From contig NZ_CP076852.1 of NCBI RefSeq assembly GCF_023612375.1, forward strand, positions 124,001-188,000: a stretch of DNA of 64,000 nucleotides. The letters are read 5' to 3'. Made by a program: the position numbers and the translations under genes. The stretch is from Mycoplasma sp. SG1 (GTDB lineage Bacteria > Bacillota_I > Bacilli_A > Mycoplasmatales > SG1). Shown piece after piece: positions 1-11,615 of the stretch. The notes under the pieces are model-generated. The model made no database searches. It was not told the DNA's origin and was given only the letters and a program-made list of their open reading frames with translations. Every line of letters starts with the position of its first letter. Positions within the stretch are counted from its first letter, which is position 1.

Positions 1-635
1 AATTTATCAAAAAATAATTCATTTTTTTTAATAATAATTCCTTTTAATAAAAATTTTAAATTAAAATTACCTAATGTATTCCCTGTAAAATATGCATCTC
101 TAAGTAAAAAATCCATTCTATCAATATCAATTTCTGAAGAAATTAAATTAACAATAGCAGAATTTGAATGTTTGTGTTTGTAAACATTTATTAAATTTTC
201 TAATAAATCATAATCATTTCTTTTTTTATATTGATCTAAAATAAATTTAATTTCTGAACTTTTTAAAATTTCAATCGTTTTTATTTCATGCTTTTCTTTC
301 TTAAAAATTTTTTCAAAAGCATGTGAAAAAGGTCCATGACCTATATCGTGTAATAATGCAGAAATTAAAAATAATATCTGTTCATTTTTTGATAAATCGT
401 GTTGCTTAAGTTCTAAAATTTGATATGCTATTCAATAAGTTCCTAAAGAATGGGCAAATCTTGTGTGCGTTCCTGATGGATATAAAAAATAATTAAATCC
501 CAATTGTTTAATGCTTTTTAAACGTTGAAATGTTTTTGTATTAATTAATTGGTCGATTATATTGTCTTTTATGTAAATTAATCCGTGGACTGGATCTGCT
601 ATGAAATATTGAGTAAATTTATTATCACTATCCAT
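1..635 (-). CDS. HD-domain phosphohydrolase (YwfO/dGTPase-like), 3' end outside window
   Basis: Partial gene: the start is at 635 and the coding frame runs off the left edge. The protein opens with a DPVHG motif, then a TFQRLKSIKQLG segment and THTRFAHSLG, and carries the metal-binding HD signature LLHDIGHGPFSHAFEK near residues 95-110. This order is typical of the HD-superfamily nucleotide phosphohydrolases related to dGTPase, such as Bacillus YwfO. The expected activity is hydrolysis of a phosphorylated nucleotide; the substrate cannot be read from sequence. At least one internal UGA is read as Trp. It lies 115 bp downstream of mnmE on the same strand. Confidence 0.85.
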
Positions 636-750
636 TTATTTAAATTTTTAGAGCTTTACAATGATTAATTTTTAAAATAAAATTCATTTTTTTCATTCTA
701 TAAAATGATTATATAGTTATAAATTGATAGTTTGGTATGACTATCATTTT

Positions 751-2154
751 TTATTTTCCAAGACAATAGTTTCTAAAAAGAAAATCAACGATATCTGTTT
801 TAACATTTCTTCCATAAAGTTGATTAATTTTATCAAATATTTCATGAAATGGTTCAGCTAAAAGATCGTAATATTCAAATATTTCTTCTTTCATTTTGGT
901 TTCTTTTAAAATGTTGTTGATTTGTTTTAAAATACCTAATTGATGATTTGTTTGTAAAAATTCAAGATTGGTGTTTTTTAACTGGATATTTTCAAGGATA
1001 AAAGCATTTTCAATCCAGTTTAAAAGTTCATCTAAATCTTTTTTTAAGCTTGAAATAAAAACTAATCGATTTTTAGTTTGGTATTTTAAAAGAAAGTCTG
1101 GAATTTGAAAATCATTAATATTGAATAAATCTTTTTTATTTAAAACAACTAAAAAAGGTATTTTTTGATCTTCAAGAAATTGAAGAATTTCAGAGTTGAT
1201 TTCTTTTTCTTTTTTCATTTTTAAACCATCAATTACTAATAAGACAAGATCAGCATTTTGTGATAAATGTTTCGCTTTTTTAATTCCAATTAATTCTATT
1301 TTATTTTTAGTTTGCCTAATCCCTGCGCTATCTAATAATCGTAATGTTAAAGATCTAAGATTTATTTCACCTTCAATAATATCCCTTGTTGTTCCTTTAT
1401 ATTTTGAAACAATCGCTTTTTCTTCGTTAACTAAAGCGTTTAATAATGAAGATTTACCAACATTAGGTGCTCCGATAATTGCAATTTTAATTCCTTTATT
1501 AAGTTTAATAATTTTTTCACTTTCATCAATGATTTTTGATGTTATCTTTAACATTTCATCAATTACGCTTAATATTTTCGGTTTTCTGATTGGAATTGCT
1601 TCTTCATATTCAGGATAATCAATATTTATTTCTATTTGAGCAATTAAATTATTTACCCTTTCAGATAAAAGATCTAAATCATACAAAGATTTATGTTCTA
1701 AAATTTTTAAGGAAGTTTGATGCTGAAATTCATTTTTTGCTTCAATTAAGGCATTTATTGATTCAGCTTGAATTAAATTAATTTTGTTATTAAATCAAGC
1801 CCTTTGCAAGAATTCTCCTTTTAAAGCTAAACATGCTCCAGCAGCAATTAAATTTTGTAAAATTTGATAAGTTAAATAAACCCCCCCGTGACAATTAATT
1901 TCAATCATATTTTCGCCTGTGAAAGAATTTGGTTTTTTATAAACTAAAACAACAACTTCATCTAAAAGTTGGGTTTTTTTAATATCATAAATTTTTAATA
2001 ATTTAAAACTATTTGCTGGGCGTTGATTAATATCGAACTTAATCAATTTATTAATAATTGAAAAAGCATCTTGACCTGAAAGACGAATTATTGAAATGGC
2101 TGCTTTAACAGGTGCCGTTGAAATCGCAACTATTGTTTTTTTTAAATCTTGCAT
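751..2154 (-). CDS. mnmE: tRNA modification GTPase MnmE
   Basis: 467 aa, the usual family length. With MnmG it makes the cmnm5 modification of U34 in tRNAs reading split boxes; mnmG is on the right arm at 26.3 kb. The N-terminal folate-binding domain starts TIVAISTAP and contains ENMIEINCHGG. The inserted G domain has the P-loop GAPNVGKS at about residues 228-235, the switch TTRD, G3 DSAGIR and G4 NKKD. The C-terminus is YCLGK, matching the CxGK tail whose Cys is needed for modification. One UGA (1795-1797) is read as Trp in the linker. It lies 66 bp downstream of sufB. Confidence 0.97.
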
Positions 2155-2220
2155 ATTTTATTAAATTAAGAAATAATCTTGATTAATTGTTTAAAAAAAA
2201 TAATAAAGAATTGTAAAATA

Positions 2221-3633
2221 TTATCCAATGTTAATTTTAATCAGTTGGTTTAATTCGACAGCATACTCCATTGGTAACTGAGAAGCGAATTCTGATAAAT
2301 AACCGATTGTAATCATTTGAATAGCATCCTTTAAGCAAATCCCTTTGCTTTGTAAATAACTAAGTTCTGTATCGCTGATTTTTGAAATTGTTGCTTCGTG
2401 TTCAATGAATGAACTATTATTATTATTAATGTTGGTTGGTAATGTAACTGACTTACTTAAATCATCAATTAATAAAGTATCACATGTCACATTAGCATAA
2501 CAATTATCTGCTTTTTTATCAATAAAAACTTTGCCCCGATAAATTGATTCTCCATGATTAAATGCAATTGTTTTTGAAATAATTTGACTTTTAGTATTTG
2601 AAGCTAAATGGATCATTTTCGATCCTGTATCTTGAATAATATTTTTATCATCAGCAATTGCAACCGACAAAGTGTATCCCCTTGCTTCTTTCCCGATTAA
2701 CATACATGATGGATATTTCATGTTAATTTTTGATCCAAGGTTACCATCGATTCATTCCATAAAACCATTTTCATGGACAACTGCTCTTTTAGTAACTAGA
2801 TTGATAACATTTTTTGATCAGTTTTGGATTGTAGTATAACGGACATGGGCGTTTTTTTTAACAATAACTTCAACGACAGCAGCATGAAGTGAATCTTCTG
2901 AATAAACAGGGGCGGTACATCCCTCTATATAATGAACGCTGGCTCCTTCTTCGACGATAATTAAAGTTCTTTCAAACTGACCAAGGTTTCTTGCGTTTAT
3001 TCTAAAATATGATTGAAGCGGTTTATCAACTTTAACCCCTTTCGGAACATAAATAAAAGATCCACCGCTTCAAATAGCGGTATTTAAGGCAGCATATTTG
3101 TTGTCTTTATAATTAACTACTGATCCAAAGTATTTTTGAAAAAGTTCAGGATGCTTTTTTAAGGCGGTGTCGGTATCAAGAAAAATAACTCCTTGATCTT
3201 CTAATTCTTTTAATAAACTATGATAAACCGCTTCAGATTCATATTGAGTTGAAACACCAGCTAATCATTTTTGTTCAGCCTCAACTATTCCTAACTTAGA
3301 AAAGGTATCTTTAATTTCTTTTGGTACTTTTTCTCATTTATTAGCAACCGATTCAGTTGCTTTTAAGAAATATTTATATTCATTTAGATCAACATATTTA
3401 TCAAGGTTTGGTCCTCATCACGGCTGCCCTCTTTCAATAAAGTGTTGGTAAGATTTTAAACGAAGATCTCGCATTCATTCGTTTTCACCTTTTTTAATCG
3501 AAACTTCTTCGATTAAATCTTTTGAAAGATGTTTTGTGTTTTGATAATAACTTATTTCACGCTTTGAAAAACCATATTTAGAAAGGTAATTAGTTTTTAT
3601 ATCGGTAATATTTTTATTTATCTTTTTTTTCAT
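2221..3633 (-). CDS. sufB: Fe-S cluster assembly scaffold SufB
   Basis: 470 aa, typical for SufB. With SufC and SufD it forms the SufBC2D scaffold on which Fe-S clusters are built in the cytosol. Recognisable segments include [45 protein letters not shown] and [19 protein letters not shown], and the C-terminal beta-helix ending with [22 protein letters not shown]. Several UGA codons encode Trp, including both in the QPWWGP motif. The ATG at 3633 lies 20 bp inside the end of sufD, which suggests translational coupling. It is the last gene of the PFOR-sufC-sufD-sufB cluster. No SufS or SufU is in the window. Confidence 0.96.
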
Positions 3634-4510
3634 TGAAAAATTTGTTGATTGTTTTTTTTAAAGATTGCAAAATCTTTGTTTCAATTTTAATGTCATATAA
3701 GTTTTTTAAAATTTCAACACTATAGCCAAGGGTTAACATTTTTTTAATTTCCTGCTTACTAAAGCCACGACTAAATAAGTAAATGAATTCATTTAAATTA
3801 ATATCCCCGACAGCACATCCATGTGAGCACTTTACATCATTATTATAAACCCCCAAGATTGGTTCATTGTTTATGATTGACTTTTTGTCAAAATTTAAAC
3901 ATTTTATAACCTGATGTGATGAACAGAAACGAATATTAGCTGGAACTATGTTAATAATGCGGTTTTTAATAGTATTTTCACCTAAACATAAATCGGAATT
4001 AATTATGTTTGCATTAGAATTATTTCCTTTATGAATGACATTAATATATTGATTTTTTGTTGAATTTTGTAAAACTGATAATGAATAAATATTTAAATTA
4101 CTTTTTTCACCTAAAAGCTCGCCATTTATCGTTAAATCAATATTATAGTCGTGAATATTGATTAAAAATAACTCAACTGAACTATTTTCTTCTAGCCTTA
4201 AATTAAGAAAATGATGGTTTGATTTTTTAAATAAAATGTAAAAAACCGTTTTTGAGTTATTTTTGAAATTAAAATTTAGTTTAAAAATATCATCATCTTT
4301 TTCTTGAACCTTAATATTTGGTCAAAGAAGTTGAAAATGATAAAAATTATTTTCTTGTAATATAAAATTTAAATAATTAATATTTTTAAGATCTTTTTTA
4401 TTAACTTTAACATTAATAAATTTATCAATATTTGCTTGTAATTCAATATTTAACTCGGATTTAGTCTTTATTTTGGTTTCAATAACTTTATTTTCTTGTT
4501 TTAGCTCCAC
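3614..4510 (-). CDS. sufD: Fe-S cluster assembly protein SufD
   Basis: 298 aa, shorter than typical SufD (about 420 aa) and short at the N-terminus, but with the family hallmark near the C-terminus: NNEPILGVYNNDVKCSHGCAVGDIN, followed by the helical SRGFSKQEIKKMLTLGY tail. SufD is the SufB paralogue of the SufBC2D scaffold and takes part in iron acquisition. The central beta-helix is poorly conserved and rich in Asn and Lys. It overlaps sufC upstream by 50 bp and sufB downstream by 20 bp. The C-terminal signature and the neighbours make the call secure despite low overall similarity. Confidence 0.9.
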
Positions 4511-5300
4511 AAATTCCTAAAAATTTATTTTCGTCTTTGCTTAAATTATAACGGGGGGTAAGATTGTGTTTTTTAAAAAGTCATTGATATCCATCGTTTT
4601 CAATTCTATCTAAAATCGTCGGATCTGATTTTTCAACAACTTGACCATTCAAAACAACATAAACAATGTTCGGTTTTAAAATTTTAAATATTTTTTGATA
4701 GTGACTGACTAAAATTAATGAAACATTTTTTTCTTGTTCAAAATATTTTTTTAAAAAGTCTGTAATTAAAATTAAACTATCATTATCAATTCCAGAGTCG
4801 ATTTCATCTAAAAAGATATAATTTGGTTTTAAGAAATAAATTTGTAAAATTTCCCCTTTTTTTCTTTCTCCACCGCTGAAATCTTCATTAATATTTCGTT
4901 TTAATAAATCAAAATTAAAGCCTAATTCTTTTGTAATTTGATTAACTTTATTATAAAATTCTAAAATTTTAGGTTTTTTGCCTGTTTTTGCAATTAGAAT
5001 TTGTTCAAGAAATTCTAAGTAATTAACACCGTGAATTGTAACTGGATTTTGTCAACTAACATATATACCAGCTAATGATCGTTTGTCAATTGTTAGTTTA
5101 GTGATATTTTTTTCATCAAGAAAAGTATCACCTTCAACTTTAAGACGTGGATTGTTAATAATTCCGTTAATTAAAGATGATTTACCAGCGCCATTTGGAC
5201 CAACGATAGCGTAGATTTTATTCGGTTCAAATTCTAAATTTACATTTTCAACTAATTTATTTTCATCAATCGATACTGATAAATTTTTTACTTTTAACAT
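4461..5300 (-). CDS. sufC: Fe-S cluster assembly ATPase SufC
   Basis: 279 aa ABC-type ATPase that powers SufBD scaffold remodelling. It has Walker A GPNGAGKSS (about residues 34-42), the ABC signature DFSGGERKKGEILQ, Walker B IFLDEIDSGID and the H-loop LVSH. Two UGAs are read as Trp, one straight after SLAGIYVS. The frame runs to TAA at 4461, so the last 16 codons overlap sufD by 50 bp. The usual SufC C-terminus (GYQWL) comes earlier, making this C-terminus longer than usual. It starts 14 bp after the PFOR stop codon. Confidence 0.95.
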
Positions 5301-5314
5301 TTATAATAACGGTT

Positions 5315-8300
5315 TTATTTTTTGATTAACAAATCTAAAACTTGTTTTTCGTACTCTTCTATATTGTTAATATTTTTTATTTCTGTTTTGCTTAAATTTA
5401 ACAATTCCTGATATAAATTTTCATGGTATTGACGCATTTGCGCAAATAATTTAGCAAATACTTTTGGTTTTTTATCAGCTAAACGTTTATAACGTTGTTG
5501 TGATAGAAGGAAATTGATTAAAGTATCAAATTTTGGTGGTTTATAATCAATTTGAAGCGGATTAAGGTTTTGTTCAATTCTTCTTGGGTCATAACGATAA
5601 ATTGGTCAATAACCAGAACTTACAGCATCTCTTTCAAGTTTTTGATGATTTTTCATCCCGCCTTGGATACCATGAGCTATACATGGAGAGTATGCAATAA
5701 CAATTGATGGTCCATCATAGTTTTCAGCTTCAAGCATTGCTTTAATAGACTGGTTAATATTAGCACCCATACAAATTTGAGCAACGTAAATATTTTTATA
5801 TGACATAAAAATCTTACCAAGATCTTTTCTATTTTTACCTTTACCTCCAGCAGCTAAAGATGCAACAGCTGACATATCAGTAGATTTAGATGCTTGTCCT
5901 CCGGTGTTTGAATAAACCTGAGTATCAAGAATAAAGATGTTTAAATTTGAACCACTTGCAAGAATATGATCTAATCCACCGTAACCAATGTCATAAGCTC
6001 AACCATCCCCACCAATAATTCAGTGCGCTTTTTTAACTAAATATGTTTTTAAATTCAAAATGTTTTTAGCGTATTCTGATTTAGAATTTTGACAATGGAA
6101 AAAGATTTGTCCTTTTAACTGACGTTGTTTTTCACGATCAGAATCAGGGGTATCTTTTCATTCTTGTAAATATTTCACCAGTTCTGGTTCAGCATTTTTA
6201 TCGTTGATACAACTATCGATATTTTTTAATAAATCGTTGAATTTATGTCTTAGCGCTAAATGCATTCCATATCCAAATTCTGCGTTATCTTCAAAAAGAG
6301 AGTTAGCTCATGCAGGGCCTTCGCCATCACGATCGGTTGCAAACGGAATGTAAGGTAATGAACCACCATAAATTGATGAACAACCAGTTGCGTTAGCAAT
6401 AATCATATCTTTCCCGAATAATTGCGTTAACATTTTGTAATAAGGGGTTTCACCGCATCCAGGACATGCACCTGAATTTTCAAAATATGGATATAAGAAG
6501 CCTTCTCCTTTGAATGATGTAATTGGGAAAACTTTTTTAACAGTTGTTTCTTTGTATAAATATTCTGTTAATTCAACATTTTTATTTACTTCTTCATTAA
6601 TTGGAACCATTTCTAAAGCTTTAACTGGACATTCTGTCGCACATAATGAACAACCAACGCAGTCTTCAGCGTTAACTTGAATTCTGAAACGATATTGTTC
6701 AGCTCCAATTGCTTTTAAAGATTCAAATGTTTTTGGCGCTCTTAAAATTTCTTGATCATCTAATAGAAATGCTCTAATTGTAGCGTGTGGACAAACGATT
6801 GCACAGCGGTTACATTGAATACATTTTTCTGGAATTCAACGCGGAACCATTTCAGCAGATTTTCTTTTTAGTTTAAAGACGGAATCGCTTCTTAGTGAAC
6901 CATCAACCATATTCAAAGAACCAGATTTTTGGAATTTTGAAACTGGCATTTCATTTCCTTCAAGATAAAAAATTGGTTTTACATATTCATCAATATATTT
7001 ATCTTTTGTTTTTGTAAATAATGATTTTGTAAAGTTAACTTCTAAATTAGCTCATTCAGGATCAACTTTTACTTCAAAAACATTTCGACTTGCTAAATCA
7101 ATCGCTTGGAAATTGATTTCAACAACTTTTCTTCCTTTTGAACCATATGCTTTTTCAGCAAAATATTTCATTGCTTTGATAGAATCATCATATTTCATCA
7201 GATTCTCATTTAGTTTAAAAAAGGCAGATTGCATAATGGTACTTGTTTTACCAGGAATTCCAATTTCACGAGCAATTTTTCCAGCATCAATGATATAAAA
7301 TTTAATTTTTTTAACCGCTAATAAATATTTAACTCTATTTGGCAAAATATTTAATACTTCTTCAGGACTAAAACTTGTATTTAAAAGAAATGTTCCATTA
7401 TCTTTTAGTTGTTCAACCATTTTACATCTCATTAAATATTGATCTTTATTACATGAAACAAAACTAGCTTTTGTTGGGAAATAAGTTGAACGAATCGGTT
7501 TTTTAGAAAAACGTAAAAATGAACGCGTTAATCCTCCAGATTTTAATGAATCAAAAAGGAAATAACCTTGAATATGATAATTAGTTTTTTCAGCTATGAT
7601 TTTAATTGTTGAACGATTAGCAGAAATTGTTCCATCCCCGCCTAAACCTCAAAAAATTAAGGTGTTATTGTCTAAATTTTCTGAATCAGTTAGAAAACTT
7701 TCATCAGTTTCAAGTGATAAGTTAGTAACATCATCAATAATTCCAATTGTAAATTGTGTTTTTGGATCTCGTTTTTTAAGTTCATTGAAAACAGCAACTA
7801 TTTGCGCAGGACTTGTGTTTTTTGATGATAAACCAAAACGACCACCTATAACCTTGATTTTTTTGTTATTTTTTAAGGCGAAAACAACATCAAGATATAG
7901 CGGTTCAGATGGAGCTCCTTGTTCTTTTGTTCGATCAAGAACAGCAATACTTTTAACTGATTGAGGAATTTCATTTAATAAATCTTCAACACTGAAAGGA
8001 CGATAAAGATAAACACAAATAACTCCAACTTTTTCTCCTCTTTTATTTAAATGGTCAACTGTTTCTTTAATCGTTTCAGTTACAGATCCCATCGCTATAA
8101 TAATTCTTGTTGCATTGCTATCACCATAATAAACAAATGGTGCATATCTTTTTTTTGCAAGTTTAGAAGTTAATTTTAAATATTTTTTTGCAATATCAAT
8201 TACTTTATTGTAATGAGCGTTTTGCGATTCAAGGGCTTGGAAGAATGTATCATCATTTTCAGCACCACCACGAACAGTAGGAGTTTCGCTATCTAATTTT

Positions 8301-8932
8301 TTAGTTCTAAACCCTTCTAAAGCTTTAAGATCTAAAAACTGTCTTAACTCATCTTCAGTATATAAATCAACCTTTTGAATCTCACTAGATGTTCTTAAAC
8401 CATCATAAAAATGAATAACTGGACATGAACCAGTAATAGCAAGTCCATGTGCTATAGGAGCAATTCTTGCACAATCTTCAACTGAATGTGAACATAGTAA
8501 TACAGCCCCTGTTTGTCTTACTGCATAAATATCTTGATGATCTCCCATAATTGAAAGAGTTCTTGAAGCGATTGATCTTGCAGGAACATGAATAACGGCT
8601 GGTAACATTTCACCTTTTCATTTGTAAATGTTCGGAATCATTAATAATAATCCTTGTGAAGCTGTAAAAGTAGTAGCTAAACTTCCTAATTGTAAAGCTC
8701 CATGTACTCCTCCAGATGATCCTCCTTCAGACTGAAATTCAAAAACTGATACCTTACTGCCAAATAAATTCTTTTTATTAGCTGAAGATAACGCTTCTAC
8801 CAATTCTGAAATTTCAGTTGATGGACTAATCGGATAAACAGCAGCAACTTCAGTAAATGCATATGCTATATGAGCAACAATCGTATTGCCATCCATAGCT
8901 ACGATTTGTCGGTTAATTTTTTTATTTTCCAT
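5315..8932 (-). CDS. nifJ: Pyruvate:ferredoxin (flavodoxin) oxidoreductase, single-chain
   Basis: 1205 aa, full length for the homodimeric single-polypeptide PFOR, in one uninterrupted frame when UGA is Trp. It converts pyruvate + CoA + oxidised ferredoxin to acetyl-CoA + CO2 + reduced ferredoxin. Visible in order: the N-terminal pyruvate/TPP domain with AAVYPISPSTEISE; domain II with QTGAVLLCSHSVEDC; a gamma-type domain around 7.05-7.6 kb; a two-[4Fe-4S] ferredoxin domain with CIQCNRCAIVCP and CVGCSLCATECPVKALE (about residues 700-775); and the C-terminal TPP domain with CPGCGETPY, ATGCSSIYGG, GGDGWAYDIGYGG and DTQVYSNTGGQ. It has its own transcription unit, separated from pta by a terminator, and leads into sufCDB. 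Most mycoplasmas use pyruvate dehydrogenase instead, so this is a strong anaerobic marker. Confidence 0.98.
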
Positions 8933-9009
8933 AAAATTTTATCTAAAAAATTAAAATTTTAATCTTATTAGGTTTATTGAGTTAGTTTGTTTTAGCGATA
9001 AAACCATTT

Positions 9010-9037
9010 AAAAAGAAAAAGCAAAAGAAAACTTTTG
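9010..9037 (-). terminator. Rho-independent terminator after pta
   Basis: On the minus strand, CAAAAG - TTTT - CTTTTG is followed by a T-rich tract (CTTTTTCTTTTT). It lies between the pta stop and the PFOR start, so it should separate the flavodiiron-nfu-ackA-pta unit from the PFOR-suf unit. The rest of the 193-bp gap holds no gene. No convincing -35/-10 pair for PFOR could be singled out in it. Confidence 0.6.
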
Positions 9038-9125
9038 TTTTTTTATAAGTTGATTTTAGGAAAACAATTTAACTAATAAATTAGTTCTTTGTATATATTA
9101 ATTTTACTAACTTTTATTTAAAAAT

Positions 9126-10124
9126 TAAAAAATGATAATTTTTAAATTATTTTTTTTCTTTAGCTAACAACGCTTGATAAGCGGTTAAAATTGTTGTATT
9201 AAAAATTTCTTTATCATCGCACCCACGACTTAAATCATTGATTGGTTTTTTTAATCCTTGTAATACAGGTCCGATTACATTTCAATCACCTAAACGTTGT
9301 GCTATTTTATAACCAATATTAGCAGATTCAAGATTTGGAAAAACAAATCCGTTAGCTGGTTTTGGTTCTAGTTTTGAATTTGAAAATTTTTGATTTCTAA
9401 CCGTAACTGAAAGAGCTGCATCAAATTGCATTTCTCCATCTCAAGCAAAACCTACATGTTCCTTTTTTAAATCGATAACAGCTTTTTGAACAACTTCAAC
9501 CGATGGTGATGATGCACTTTTATTTGTTGAAAAAGATAAAAGGGCAATATTTGGGGTCATTTTGAAGAAATTTTTAATTTTATTCCCTAATCTTTTTGTT
9601 AAAATAACTAGTTGTTCTGAAGTTGGAGACGGAATGATAGCGCAATCTGTAAAAAAAAGAAATTGATTATTTTTTTCTAAAATCATAAAACTTGAAACCA
9701 ATTTATCGTGACAACCAATGATTTGTAAAGCAGGACGAACTGTATCAGCAGTTGAATAGGTTGCCCCTCCAACTAAGCCATCAACTAATCCTTCATTTAA
9801 ACACATTGTTGCAAAATAGTTATGTTTATTAAATCAGTTAGTTATTTCTTCTTTTGTTTGTTTTCCTTTTCGAATATTAAAAACATTTTCAATCATTTTT
9901 TCTTTATTTTGAAATGTTTTAGGATCGAGAATTTCAAAATTTTCTAAAATTTTTTCTTTTCAACAAATTTGATTTATTTCATCAGTATCGCCTACTAAAA
10001 CTGGTTCAATGATTTGACTTTTCTTTAAAAGTGTGCATGCCTTCAAAACTCTTTTATCATTTCCTTCAGGGAAAATAATTCGAATATTTTTACCTTTTAA
10101 TTCTTTTATAAATTCTAATAACAT
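9126..10124 (-). CDS. pta: Phosphate acetyltransferase
   Basis: 332 aa, the usual length of the short Pta class. It converts acetyl-CoA + Pi to acetyl phosphate + CoA, the step between PFOR and AckA. Recognisable segments are [16 protein letters not shown] at the N-terminus, [25 protein letters not shown] in the middle, [15 protein letters not shown], and [26 protein letters not shown] near the C-terminus. It lies 17 bp downstream of ackA on the same strand. The frame ends at TAA 9126-9128. Confidence 0.97.
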
Positions 10125-10141
10125 AATAAATTCCTTCTTTT

Positions 10142-11344
10142 TTATTTTAAAATTTTGTCAGTATCTTTTGCTATAACTATCTCTTCGTTTGTCGGAATGA
10201 TTAAAAATTTTGTTTTTTCATTTTCAGCTAAGATTAAACAATCATCGATTTTTTTATTAACAATATTTAAATTAATAATTTTATTTATTCTTTCTAAAAT
10301 TAAATTCTGAAATTCTTTTGAATTTTCTCCAATTCCTGCAGTTAAAACAATTCCATCTACTTGACCACATAATTGAAAATAATATTGTCCAATAAAATCA
10401 ACTATTCTATCAACAAACATATTCCAAGCCAAATTAGCTTGTTTATTTGTCGCTTTTTTAGCTAAAATTTCACGTAGATCACCACTTATAAAATCACTTA
10501 CTCCTTTAAGACCAGATTGATTATTTAAAATTTTTATAACTTTTTCAATATCTAAATTTTCTCTTTGAGCCATAAATTGTAAAACGGAAGGATCTAAATC
10601 TCCAGATCTTGTTCCCATCATTAGTCCTCCTAATGGTGAAATGCCCATCGTTGTATTAACTGCTTTATTTTTTTCAACTGCAACAATACTTGAACCCGCT
10701 CCAATATGGCAAATAATTAAATTTAATTCCTTTTTATTAAAAATATTGAAACTTTTTTCTAAAATATAACGATAACTTGATCCATGAAAACCATATTTTC
10801 TAATTTTATATTTTTTATAAAAATGAATAGGAATTGGATAAATGAATCTTTCTGGACTAATAGTTTGATGAAAAGAAGTATCAAAGACTGCTACATGTCG
10901 ACTTCAAGGAAGTTCTTTTTTAAAAATTTTATAAGATAAAAAATTAGCCGGATTATGTAATGGAGCTAATGGATTTAATTCTTCAAATATATGATAATCT
11001 TTTTCTAATATTTCAGATGAAGATTTAAATATTTCTCCTCCTTGAACGAAACGATGACCTATTTTATCAATTTCTTCTTTATTGCTAATAATATTATTTT
11101 CTAAAAGAAAGTTGATAAAAAATTTAATAGCATCGCTTAATGAATAATTTTTTAATTTAAACGTTTTTTTTGAACTGTTTTCTGTTCGAAAATCTGATAA
11201 TGTTGCTTCGCAATTTTCATAATTTAAAGCTTGACAATTAGAAAAAATTATTTTTTGAAAAAGATTATTTTCTTTTTTAAACAAAGCGATTTTTATCGAA
11301 GATGATCCACTATTTACAACTAAAATATATTTTGAATTTTTCAT
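10142..11344 (-). CDS. ackA: Acetate kinase
   Basis: 400 aa, normal length. It transfers phosphate from acetyl phosphate to ADP, giving acetate and ATP by substrate-level phosphorylation. The N-terminal LVVNSGSSSIKIALF, the central KYGFHGSSYRYI and CHIGAGSSIVAV, MGISPLGGLMMGTRSGDLDPS, and the C-terminal LTAGIGENS and PTNEEIVIAKDT are all family signatures. One UGA (10904-10906) encodes Trp. It is the third gene of the flavodiiron-nfu-ackA-pta run, with gaps of 13 to 22 bp. Confidence 0.98.
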
Positions 11345-11365
11345 TAATTTAAATTTTATCTTTAA

Positions 11366-11602
11366 TTATTTTTTATTTACAATTTCAATTTTTATGACTT
11401 CAGGAACCTCATCTAAAAGGATTTGTTCGATCCCGTTTTCAATTGTATCGTCTTGTCAATTACAATCTTGACATGCTCCTAAAAATTTTAAATAAACCAC
11501 TCCATCTTCAAAACCAACTAAAAGAATGTCTCCGCCATCACGATGAAGAAATGGACGAATTTTTTCTAAAGCGTTATTGATTTTTTCTTCAATTGAAATC
11601 AA
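11366..11602 (-). CDS. Nfu-type (NifU C-terminal domain) Fe-S scaffold
   Basis: 78 aa made only of the NifU C-terminal domain. It reads EKIRPFLHRDGGDILLVGFEDGVVYLKFLGACQDC, then NWQDDTIENGIEQILLDEVPEV. The CQDCN dithiol binds the [4Fe-4S] cluster in Nfu proteins that carry clusters to apo-enzymes; the family motif is CxxC, as here. UGA encodes the Trp after CQDCN. The likely start is TTG at 11602, because an in-frame TAA lies just upstream and the domain begins at once (ISIEEKINNAL). It sits 13 bp after the flavodiiron stop and 21 bp before ackA, fitting a job in maturing PFOR and other Fe-S enzymes. Confidence 0.9.
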
Positions 11603-11615
11603 TTTATTTATTTGT

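Noticed and set aside
691-756. TGATAG ... CTATCA hairpin followed by T-run downstream of mnmE
   Set aside because: The T-run is on the plus strand while both neighbouring genes are on the minus strand, and the stem is only 6 bp; too weak to call.
1196-1618. Long plus-strand open frame opposite mnmE, and similar antisense frames opposite PFOR, guaA, gyrA, rpoB and rpoC
   Set aside because: These mirror well-conserved genes on the other strand and show no protein family signal.
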